Positions 16,596 through 23,766 of a DNA stretch of 43,763 nucleotides are shown in pieces. The DNA comes from Desulfuromonadales bacterium. GTDB lineage: Bacteria; Desulfobacterota; Desulfuromonadia; Desulfuromonadales; BM103. Below the pieces are notes generated by a model. That model had not been told where the DNA came from. It saw nothing but the letters and a program-made list of their open reading frames with translations, and made no database searches. The stretch spans positions 1-43,763 of the forward strand of contig JAMONP010000024.1 in NCBI GenBank assembly GCA_027065695.1. Direction: 5' to 3'. Each line of letters begins with the position of its first letter. Position 1 is the stretch's first letter. The position numbers were made by a program, and so were the translations under genes.

Positions 16596-17399
16596 TTACT
16601 CCTCAATCTGTTTAATTCTGCGCTGCTCGTAACCGTCTCTGAGGAAGGTGTAAAGGTCTATGGCGTCCTTCTTCAGGCTCTCGTACTCGCCAATGTGCAG
16701 AGAGGTGCGATTCACTTGTCTGTATGCACGCACACCCAGTTCAGCGTTTGAATCGTCTATGTAGCTGACCGGGTCGAGGTAATAGTCGGGGATGAGACCG
16801 AGAGTGTCGCGCAAGTTAGACGGCCCCAACAGCGGCAGAACTATGTGAAAGCCGCCACCGACCCCGTAATGACCCAGGGTCTGACCGAAATCCTCAGGGT
16901 AGGCCTGCAAACCGAAGCGGTTGGCTGCCGGGTCGCCGAAGCCCAGCACCCCGACAGTTGTGTTAATGCCGAAGCGTGCCAGTTCGGTGCCAGCCCGTTT
17001 CACTTTGAGCTGCAACAGGTTGTTGACAAAACGTCCCGGCATCAACAGGTTGTTAAAAAAACGTCCCACCGCCAGGCGTCCACCTGCGGGGACTACGAAA
17101 CGATACCCCTGGGAAACCGGCTTGAGCAACCAGAAGTAAAACTTATCGTTGATCTGGGTCATTAACCGGTTGTAGCCACTCAGCGGGTCAATGGGTGGTT
17201 CTGTGTCCGTCACTTCAAACTCGTCCTCAAGCTCGAACCCGTCTTCATCCGCCTGCGTGACAACAGAATCTTGCTGTGCCTTAGCATCTGCAGATTTGTG
17301 GATAGTTACGGAGTGCGTTGCGCAGCCACCCAAAAGAACCGCTAGAAGAGTCAGGAGAAACAGTAGCTTAGCAGAGGCTGCATGAGTGGTGTGTTTCAA
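16596..17399 (-). CDS. mlaA: MlaA/VacJ outer-membrane lipoprotein
   Basis: MlaA forms a ring in the inner leaflet of the outer membrane and extracts or inserts phospholipids. The family pattern is clear: DPLSGYNRLMTQINDKFYFW, RFFNNLLMPGRFVNNLLQLK, ARFGINTTVGVLGFGDPA, EDFGQTLGHYGVGGGFHIVL and PLLGPSNLRDTLGLIPD. The frame is open to 17495, but a TTG at 17397-17399 gives a compact lipoprotein signal (KHTTHAASAKLLFLLTLLA then VLLGGC), so I choose it. GGGGG lies upstream of it at a suitable distance. A linker rich in acidic residues (EDGFELEDEFEVTDTEPP) precedes the core domain. It is the second gene in a minus-strand operon leading to mlaC and the RND permease. Confidence 0.92.
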   Translation of the reverse strand: MKHTTHAASAKLLFLLTLLAVLLGGCATHSVTIHKSADAKAQQDSVVTQADEDGFELEDEFEVTDTEPPIDPLSGYNRLMTQINDKFYFWLLKPVSQGYRFVVPAGGRLAVGRFFNNLLMPGRFVNNLLQLKVKRAGTELARFGINTTVGVLGFGDPAANRFGLQAYPEDFGQTLGHYGVGGGFHIVLPLLGPSNLRDTLGLIPDYYLDPVSYIDDSNAELGVRAYRQVNRTSLHIGEYESLKKDAIDLYTFLRDGYEQRRIKQIEE

Positions 17400-17564
17400 G
17401 GAGTACCCCCACTTTTGTCTAAGAAAGTTGTTGCCCTGAACATCTTGTGCAACGAGATGAAAGCTGCAACGAGACTTGAAGACCAACATAAGCACTGCCC
17501 CATCTTACCGTATGGCTGAGGTGGTTACTGCTATTTACCTTTGCCACAAGAAGCGGCAGCCCTC

Positions 17565-17786
17565 CTACGCATGACGACCCAACAACAACTTGCCCAGGAT
17601 AAGCAGAAGCGGTGCCCCGTGCATGCAGAGATCAAAAATATCCACCGGCCGACCCAACTGACCATTTACCAGCATACGCAATTTTTCCAGAAGGTGTGGC
17701 TCTGGCATAAAAGGTGCCAGACCCAACAAAAGCGCAGCAGGGATTAGGAACATCCAGGGAAGTTGTTCAAAAAATTTGTATATCAT
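17565..17786 (-). CDS. Conserved small membrane protein (73 aa), upstream of mlaA
   Basis: Two hydrophobic segments, LPWMFLIPAALLLGLAPF (9-26) and MHGAPLLLILGKLLLG (55-70), flank a conserved-looking loop: MPEPHLLEKLRMLVNGQL, then RPVDIFDLCMHGAP. I recognise this pattern from small unannotated proteins that often accompany transporter genes, but no function is known. It is followed on the same strand by mlaA after about 165 bases, so it may be the first gene of that operon. Confidence 0.72.
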   Translation of the reverse strand: MIYKFFEQLPWMFLIPAALLLGLAPFMPEPHLLEKLRMLVNGQLGRPVDIFDLCMHGAPLLLILGKLLLGRHA

Positions 17787-17903
17787 CTATTTTATTCATC
17801 CGCTCCCGCTGGACGGACCGGTCATTATCATGCACAATTGGACAGTTCCGTTAAACGAAGCAATCCATTATATTAAATTTTACCATGGAAAGGTCACTTA
17901 TCT

Positions 17904-18383
17904 ATGAAATTATATCTGATGCAACATGCTCTTGCCTACCCCGCAGAAGAGAGTGCGGAGAGACCTCTCAACCCGGCCGGTATTGATCAGGCAAAAACAG
18001 CGGCGCGCGGCATCAAACGATTCGGCTTGGGCTTTGACTTGATCGTCACCAGCCCCAAGCGCAGATCTCATCAGACTGCAGCCCTGGTTGCTGAAGGTGT
18101 TCGTTATCCTTACAGTGATATTCTGACGACAGAGACAGTCCTGCCAAATCAATCATCACAAGGACTCCTTGAGCTACTGAAGAAAGAACCAACGGCGAAC
18201 AAAATACTAGTGGTCGGCCACCTGCCTCACCTGGCAATGCTTGCCAGTGATCTGATGCAGGGGGGCGAGTTACTAATTGAAAATGCCGGGCTGACCTGTT
18301 TCGACATCTCCGATTTAGATACCCCCGGGTCAAAATCAGCCAGGCTGGAATTTCACCTGACTGCGGAACAACTGGCACATTGA
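17904..18383 (+). CDS. sixA: SixA-type phosphohistidine phosphatase
   Basis: A small (159 aa) histidine-phosphatase-superfamily enzyme that removes phosphate from phosphohistidine in signalling or PTS proteins. The entry motif is YLMQHALAYP, where the usual Arg of the RHG motif is Gln but the catalytic His8 is kept, as in other SixA-like proteins. VTSPKRRSHQTAALVA and the second His in VVGHLPHLAML follow. The ATG at 17904 follows AAAGGTCACT. It is divergent from the small membrane protein and 42 bases ahead of the next gene. Confidence 0.88.
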   Translation: MKLYLMQHALAYPAEESAERPLNPAGIDQAKTAARGIKRFGLGFDLIVTSPKRRSHQTAALVAEGVRYPYSDILTTETVLPNQSSQGLLELLKKEPTANKILVVGHLPHLAMLASDLMQGGELLIENAGLTCFDISDLDTPGSKSARLEFHLTAEQLAH

Positions 18384-18425
18384 CTTTCATACTTTCCTAT
18401 TCATCTTTTTCAGGAGACACCCACA

Positions 18426-18998
18426 ATGATTAAACATGAGCTTTTTTTGACATTCTTTCTTCTGGTGCTTGCCACCGGAACTCTGACAACAAGCGCCCAG
18501 GCAGGAGGCAAAGGTTTTTATCCGGACGGACAGACCAAATGGGAATATCTCTTCCACGATGGCGAAATCAGCGAAGCTAAATGGTACAACGAAGCAGGAC
18601 AGCTGGTCTCCAGGGAGATTTACGCCTCCGGTTCACCGGAAAAAACCGAAGGTTATCGCCCCGACGGCTCCCTGGAATGGCAGGTCCGGCAACTTGAAGA
18701 AAACCATCAAGAGGTCATCCGTTTTGATGAAGCTGGTCAGGCCACAGCCCGCTACCAGACGGTTGATGGACTGCCGGAGGGTGAATACACAACCTTCTTT
18801 GCTGACGGCCAGGCGAAGCAGGCCGTCACCTACCGTCAAGGTATTTTGGATGGCCCCGCTCGCACCTTTTTTAACTCCGGTCAGGTGGAACACGAATTCT
18901 CTTACAGCAATGGTGAGGTGGATGGCACCTATCGTACCTTCTCAGCCGATGGCAAGCTCCTTTCAGAGTACACCTTCAGCGCCGGGAAGCTTCATTAA
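18426..18998 (+). CDS. Exported MORN/YwqK-type repeat protein
   Basis: A 190-aa protein with a Sec signal peptide (MIKHELFLTFFLLVLATGTL then TTSAQA, cleavage near residue 26). It then has six to seven MORN-variant repeats of the YwqK type with the pattern Y-xDGxxxxxxxYxxGxxxG: FYPDGQTKWEYLF, YRPDGSLEW, FFADGQAKQAVTYRQGILDG, FFNSGQVEHEFSYSNGEVDG, FSADGKLLSEYTFSAGKL. In databases such proteins are often labelled antitoxin YwqK, but nothing here supports a toxin-antitoxin role. CAGGAG lies 13 bases before the start. Probably in one unit with sixA. Confidence 0.82.
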   Translation: MIKHELFLTFFLLVLATGTLTTSAQAGGKGFYPDGQTKWEYLFHDGEISEAKWYNEAGQLVSREIYASGSPEKTEGYRPDGSLEWQVRQLEENHQEVIRFDEAGQATARYQTVDGLPEGEYTTFFADGQAKQAVTYRQGILDGPARTFFNSGQVEHEFSYSNGEVDGTYRTFSADGKLLSEYTFSAGKLH

Positions 18999-19103
18999 GT
19001 TACCGTTTTAATCAGATTTATCGTGGAATTGCAATTGATAAAATAGCGTTTTATTTATTTTGATATTGTTGTATAAAGAACATTGCTGTGAAATTTCATG
19101 GCG

Positions 19104-19143
19104 TGTGTTTTAGTTTCTATGGGTGTGTTTTAGTTTCTATGGG
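19104..19143 (+). repeat. Perfect tandem duplication of 20 bp upstream of the DUF1302 gene
   Basis: TGTGTTTTAGTTTCTATGGG occurs twice back to back (19104-19123 and 19124-19143), 31 bases before the DUF1302 start codon. Twenty bases is two helical turns, so a duplicated regulator or promoter site is possible. Confidence 0.85.
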
Positions 19144-19173
19144 CTTGTTTTTCAGTTCACAATGGGAGGTGAC

Positions 19174-21297
19174 ATGATGAATCTGCAAGGAGTAAAGAGT
19201 CACAGTCGGCTGGGTATGGTTCTACCTGTCCTGCTGGCAATGCTTTGGGGAACTCCGGTTGCGGCGTTCCAGTTCGACTTCGGCGAGGTGGAGGGAAGCC
19301 TCGACACGACTCTCTCTTACGGCCTGAGTTGGCGTATGGATAGTCGTGACAAGGACATCATTGGCTTGCGAGAGGGTGGCAATGCCTACTCGACCAACTT
19401 TGATGATGGTAACCTCAACTACGACAACGGCGACCTGATCAGTAATACCACCAAGGTTACCAGTGAACTGGATCTCAAATATAACAACTTTGGCATTTTT
19501 GTGCGTGGTACGGCTTTCTATGATTTTGAGAATGAAGATAGCGACCGTGCGCGGACAGATTTACGTGGTGAAGCTCTCGACCTCGTCGGTAGTGACGCCA
19601 AGCTGCTCGATGCTTACGCATGGTGGAGCTTTGAAGCAGGTGATATGCCTGGTCAGATCCGTGTCGGTGACCAGGTCTTGAGCTGGGGTGAAAGCACCTT
19701 CATCCAGAACGGCATAAATATCATTAATCCCTTTGATGTCGCTAAACTGCGCGTTCCCGGAGCAGAGCTTAAAGAAGGTCTCGTGCCGGTTGGTATGGTC
19801 TCTGCCTCAATCAGTCCAACGGAAAACGTGACCTTTGAAGCTTTCTACCAGTATAACTGGGACAAGGTTGAAATTGATCCTCCTGGTTCCTACTGGAGCA
19901 CTAACGATTTTGTCGGTGACGGTGGTGAAAAGGTCATGCTCGGTTTTGGTGATCTCCCCGATATGGGCAACACCCCAGTGGCAGACACCCTGCTCGGCGT
20001 CCCTCGGGCGACTAACATCTATGCCGATGATGATGGCCAATACGGCATCGCCATGCGTGTCTACGCACCTGGGTTAAATGATACTGAGTTCGGTTTCTAC
20101 TTTATGAATTATCACAGTCGTCTGCCGGTGATCAGTTCCTGGACAGGTGATTATTCAGGCTTACAGGCTGCAGGGGCCATTGAACCGATCGTGGCACCGG
20201 CAATCGTTACCGATTATTTTACGGATCCGGCACCAAACCTAACCAGCATGGTCACCGCAGGCATTGTGGCTGGCGCAACAGCACCAACCCCTGTCAGCAT
20301 CTCAAAGGTACAGGCCGGAGCTATAGCCCAGACGTTACTCTCAATTGATGCGGCATATGGTGGCAACAAGGCGGCGGTAGCTGCTGCTCTTGGAGATCCT
20401 AACAGCGCAGCAACGGCTGCTATGACAAAAGCAGGGACTGGCGCGGCGACTGATGCTTATGCCAAGACCGCCCGTTACCAGGTCGAATACCCGGAAGATA
20501 TCAAGCTCTTTGGGGTGAGCTTCAATACGGTTCTTCCTGATTCTGGGCTTGCCATACAAGGTGAAATCTCACATCGTCAGGATGTGCCACTGCAGATTGA
20601 TGACCTGGAACTGCTGCTGGCCACTCTGGAACCACTTACAATTGCCAGTGCCGGAGGAAATCCTGGGGCTCCACTTGATCCGACTTATTCACAATTTGAT
20701 ACAGTAACGCCACTTGATATCATTATGAACGGCGGTAATTCTGTTTATATTCAAGGGTATGAGGAACTTGATGTAACCCAGGCACAAACCACATTAACCC
20801 AACTGTTCGGCCCCACTTTTGGTGCCGACCAGTTTGTTCTGCTTGGTGAATTTGCGGTAACCTATATACATGATATGCCGAGCAAGAGTAAACAGCGTTT
20901 TGACGGTCCGGGCACACCGACCACTGGCAACCCGAACCATGCTAATCCCGCTTACCCACTGGCAGCGCATCCTGGTAAAGACTCGGAACCTTCTGGTGCC
21001 TTTGCTGACGATACCTCCTGGGGTTATCGTCTGGTCGGTAAACTTGATTATAATAATGCCATTGGTGCCGTCACCCTGTCGCCACGCATTGCCTGGGCAC
21101 ATGATGTTGATGGAACCTCCCCTGGCCCCAGTAGCAACTTTATTGAAGACCGCAAGGCTATCACCTTCGGTCTCGGTGCTAACTACCTGAACAGCTGGAC
21201 AGCCGATGTGAGCTATACGAATTTCTTCGGTGCCGGTCGCTACAATCTGGTCAACGACCGGGATTTCGTAGCCATGAACATCAAATATTCTTTCTAA
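19174..21297 (+). CDS. DUF1302 family outer-membrane beta-barrel protein
   Basis: The 707-aa protein has a signal peptide (hydrophobic VLPVLLAMLWGTPVAAF). It is then rich in alternating polar and aromatic strands of a beta-barrel (DTTLSYGLSWRMDSRDKD, VRVGDQVLSWGES-like stretch IRVGDQVLSWGESTFIQNGI, FEAFYQYNW) and ends in an aromatic residue (NIKYSF), as outer-membrane barrels do. The NPFDVAKLRVPGAELKEGLVP segment is typical of DUF1302. GGGAGGTG ends 3 bases before the ATG at 19174. The gene heads a run with DUF1329, YCF48-like, RND and acyl-CoA ligase genes, so an outer-membrane channel for a hydrophobic compound is inferred. The middle contains a low-complexity Ala-rich segment (about residues 375-440). 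Confidence 0.9.
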   Translation: MMNLQGVKSHSRLGMVLPVLLAMLWGTPVAAFQFDFGEVEGSLDTTLSYGLSWRMDSRDKDIIGLREGGNAYSTNFDDGNLNYDNGDLISNTTKVTSELDLKYNNFGIFVRGTAFYDFENEDSDRARTDLRGEALDLVGSDAKLLDAYAWWSFEAGDMPGQIRVGDQVLSWGESTFIQNGINIINPFDVAKLRVPGAELKEGLVPVGMVSASISPTENVTFEAFYQYNWDKVEIDPPGSYWSTNDFVGDGGEKVMLGFGDLPDMGNTPVADTLLGVPRATNIYADDDGQYGIAMRVYAPGLNDTEFGFYFMNYHSRLPVISSWTGDYSGLQAAGAIEPIVAPAIVTDYFTDPAPNLTSMVTAGIVAGATAPTPVSISKVQAGAIAQTLLSIDAAYGGNKAAVAAALGDPNSAATAAMTKAGTGAATDAYAKTARYQVEYPEDIKLFGVSFNTVLPDSGLAIQGEISHRQDVPLQIDDLELLLATLEPLTIASAGGNPGAPLDPTYSQFDTVTPLDIIMNGGNSVYIQGYEELDVTQAQTTLTQLFGPTFGADQFVLLGEFAVTYIHDMPSKSKQRFDGPGTPTTGNPNHANPAYPLAAHPGKDSEPSGAFADDTSWGYRLVGKLDYNNAIGAVTLSPRIAWAHDVDGTSPGPSSNFIEDRKAITFGLGANYLNSWTADVSYTNFFGAGRYNLVNDRDFVAMNIKYSF

Positions 21298-21316
21298 CCC
21301 AACAGGAGTGAGAATC

Positions 21317-22678
21317 ATGCGTACACATGTATTTTGCTGGATCATGACCCTCGTGCTGGGCGCCTGCCTGGCCGGGCAGTCTCTGGCTGCCATTTCAGCC
21401 GATGAAGTTGCCCGCCTCGGTAAAGACCTCACCCCACTTGGTGCCGAAAAGGCCGGTAATGCCGACGGCACTATTCCCGCCTGGGAGGGCGGCATCACCA
21501 CACCGCCAGCCGGATATAAGGTCGGTGACCACCATCCTGACCCCTACGCTGACGACAAGATACTATTTACCATCACTGCCGCCAACATGGATCAATACAA
21601 GGACAAGCTGACTGTTGGTCATATGGCGATGCTCAAAGCCTACGATACCTTCAAGATGAACATCTACCCGACCCGGCGCAGCGCCGCGTCACCGCAACGT
21701 ATCTACGATGCTACCAAGCGATCAGCAGCCACAGCAGAGCTGGTTAACGGTGGTGACGGTGTGACCAAGACAGTTAACGGCATCCCCTTTCCGATTCCCA
21801 AGAGTGGCATTGAGGTTCTTTGGAATCACTTACTGCGTTACCGCGGCGACGTAGCCGCGCGTAAAATCGCCCAGGCACCGATGACTCGCGGTGGTAAATA
21901 CACTCTGGTTAAATTCGAGGACGAGTTCAGCTTGATCTATTCCCAGGAAGGCATGACCGAGGAAAAGCTCCGCAACCGCATCCTGTTGTTCAAGCAGGAA
22001 GTCACCGCCCCGGCACGTCTGGCCGGTAACGTGCTGCTGGTTCATGAGACCCTCAACCAGGTCAAAGAACCACGCGCTGCGTGGGTCTACAATCCCGGCC
22101 AGCGGCGCGTACGCCGTGCGCCAAACGTTGCCTACGATAACCCCGGCACTGCTTCAGATAGCCTGCGGACCTCGGATCAGTTCGATATGTTCAATGGCGC
22201 TCCTGATCGCTACAACTGGAAGCTGGTCGGTAAAAAGGAAATCTATATTCCCTATAATTCCTACAAACTGCACAGCGACAAGCTGAAGTACAAGGACATT
22301 CTTTTCCCATTGCACCTCAATCCCGACAACTTGCGTTATGAATTGCACCGGGTCTGGGTGGTTGAAGCCACCCTACGTGAAGGTGCCCGCCATATCTACA
22401 AGCGTCGTACCTTATATGTTGATGAGGACTCCTGGCAGATCATGGCCGCAGACATCTACGACAACCGTGACCAGCTCTGGCGCGTTTCTGAAGGTCACTC
22501 AATCGAGTACTACGAGGTGCCGACCTTCTGGACGACCCTCGAGGTTCATTACGACCTGCAATCGGGCCGTTATCTAGCCCTCGGGCTCGACAACGAGAGT
22601 GAGATGTACGACTTCAGTATCAAGCGCACCGACAAGGACTATTCTCCAGGCGCATTACGTCGTTCCGGTCGGCGTTAA
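21317..22678 (+). CDS. DUF1329 family exported lipoprotein-carrier-like protein
   Basis: A 453-aa protein with a signal peptide (MRTHVFCWIMTLVLGACLAG then QSLAA). Family landmarks are LGKDLTPLGAEKAGNADGTI, PAWEGGI, FPIPKSGIEVLWNHLLRYRG, VYNPGQRRVRRAPNVAYDNP, DMFNGAPDRYNW and KLVGKKEIYIPYNSY. DUF1329 proteins are thought to adopt a LolA/LolB-like fold, which would suit binding of lipid in the periplasm. It nearly always accompanies DUF1302, as here, with 19 bases between them. AGGAG lies 8 bases before the ATG at 21317; an in-frame GTG at 21308 is less likely. Transcription probably ends or is attenuated at the palindrome 22 bases after the stop. Confidence 0.9.
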   Translation: MRTHVFCWIMTLVLGACLAGQSLAAISADEVARLGKDLTPLGAEKAGNADGTIPAWEGGITTPPAGYKVGDHHPDPYADDKILFTITAANMDQYKDKLTVGHMAMLKAYDTFKMNIYPTRRSAASPQRIYDATKRSAATAELVNGGDGVTKTVNGIPFPIPKSGIEVLWNHLLRYRGDVAARKIAQAPMTRGGKYTLVKFEDEFSLIYSQEGMTEEKLRNRILLFKQEVTAPARLAGNVLLVHETLNQVKEPRAAWVYNPGQRRVRRAPNVAYDNPGTASDSLRTSDQFDMFNGAPDRYNWKLVGKKEIYIPYNSYKLHSDKLKYKDILFPLHLNPDNLRYELHRVWVVEATLREGARHIYKRRTLYVDEDSWQIMAADIYDNRDQLWRVSEGHSIEYYEVPTFWTTLEVHYDLQSGRYLALGLDNESEMYDFSIKRTDKDYSPGALRRSGRR

Positions 22679-22699
22679 ACCAAGGTTCCCGCATCACCA

Positions 22700-22733
22700 G
22701 CGGCCGGGCCTGTACAGGCCCGGCCGCTTTTTT
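22700..22733 (+). terminator. Strong Rho-independent terminator after DUF1329
   Basis: Bases 22700-22727 form a perfect 28-base palindrome (GCGGCCGGGCCTG at its left, its complement at its right), followed by six T. It lies inside the gene cluster, so the downstream YCF48-RND-ligase genes need their own promoter or read-through. Confidence 0.93.
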
Positions 22734-22773
22734 CCTGGCAGCCGTGACTGATTTTCGCGAGAGATCTTTCATC

Positions 22774-23748
22774 ATGAATACTGTGCTCACACGCCCTCTT
22801 TTTATGCTTGCAACTCTGCTGCCCGGCGTGATTGCATGCCTTCTGTTGCTTGTCGCACCGCTACAAGCCGAAGACGCGTCCGTACCGGCACCAATGGCAA
22901 CAAAATCCCTGTTACTCGACATCCAGAGAATTGACAGCACTCTAATCGCTGTCGGTGAATGGGGGCACATCTTGATCAGCGAAGATAACGGTAAGAGCTG
23001 GCAACAGATGCAGGTACCGAGCCGGGCAACCCTGACCAGCGTCGCCTTTTTTGACCGCCAACACGGACTGGCTGTCGGCCACGACCAGACGATCCTAAGG
23101 ACCGACGACGGCGGGCAAAGCTGGCAAAAAGTCTACGAGGACATTGAGGCCGAACAGCCGCTGTTCGACGTTCTGTATCTCAACGCGGAACATGCCTACG
23201 CTATAGGTGCCTACGGTGCCTTCCTTGAAACCCTCGACGGTGGTAAGAGTTGGAGATATCGCGCCATCAGCGAAGATGACATGCATCTCAACCAGCTCAT
23301 TGTCGATGGCAACCGCTTGTTCATCGCCGCAGAAGCTGGCACACTTTACCGCTCAAACGATAATGGCGAGAGCTGGGAAACTCTGGCACCACCCTACCAT
23401 GGCTCATTTTTCAGTGGGCTATCGCTCGGCGGCGACACTCTGCTGCTATTCGGCCTGCGCGGCAACCTGTTCCGCTCCGAGGATGGCGGTGACAGCTGGA
23501 CCAAGCTCGACTCCGGCACCGAGGCAAGCCTGACTAATATCCTCAAACTCGCTGATAGTACCCTTGTTATCACCGGTTTGGGCGGTGTCCTGTTAGTGAG
23601 TAGCGATGCAGGAAAAACCTTCACTACCCACCAGGAGAACGATCGCAAGGGTTTTTCTGCCCTTATAGAAGCCGCTGACGGCACTCTCGTCACAGTCGGC
23701 GAAGCTGGCATCAAAAGACTTACCCGGGACAGCTTGTCCAGGCCATAG
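22774..23748 (+). CDS. Exported YCF48-like BNR-repeat beta-propeller protein
   Basis: A 324-aa protein with a signal peptide (about residues 1-33, ending LLLVAPLQA). At least six BNR/sialidase-type turns follow: SEDNGKSWQQ, TDDGGQSWQK, TLDGGKSWRY, SNDNGESWET, SEDGGDSWTK and SSDAGKTF. These mark a YCF48-type propeller related to the photosystem II assembly factor. In this gene neighbourhood it is likely a periplasmic assembly or adaptor protein for the RND permease encoded 18 bases downstream. The frame reaches a GTG at 22744, but the signal peptide begins best at the ATG 22774. Confidence 0.87.
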   Translation: MNTVLTRPLFMLATLLPGVIACLLLLVAPLQAEDASVPAPMATKSLLLDIQRIDSTLIAVGEWGHILISEDNGKSWQQMQVPSRATLTSVAFFDRQHGLAVGHDQTILRTDDGGQSWQKVYEDIEAEQPLFDVLYLNAEHAYAIGAYGAFLETLDGGKSWRYRAISEDDMHLNQLIVDGNRLFIAAEAGTLYRSNDNGESWETLAPPYHGSFFSGLSLGGDTLLLFGLRGNLFRSEDGGDSWTKLDSGTEASLTNILKLADSTLVITGLGGVLLVSSDAGKTFTTHQENDRKGFSALIEAADGTLVTVGEAGIKRLTRDSLSRP

Positions 23749-23766
23749 CAAATCAGCGGAGACCCT

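Noticed and set aside
17904-18383. SixA as an inactive enzyme because RHG reads QHA
   Set aside because: The catalytic His and the second conserved His are present, and Gln at this place occurs in SixA-like proteins.
18426-18998. YwqK-type protein as an antitoxin
   Set aside because: It has a signal peptide and there is no partner toxin gene; the label comes from database naming only.
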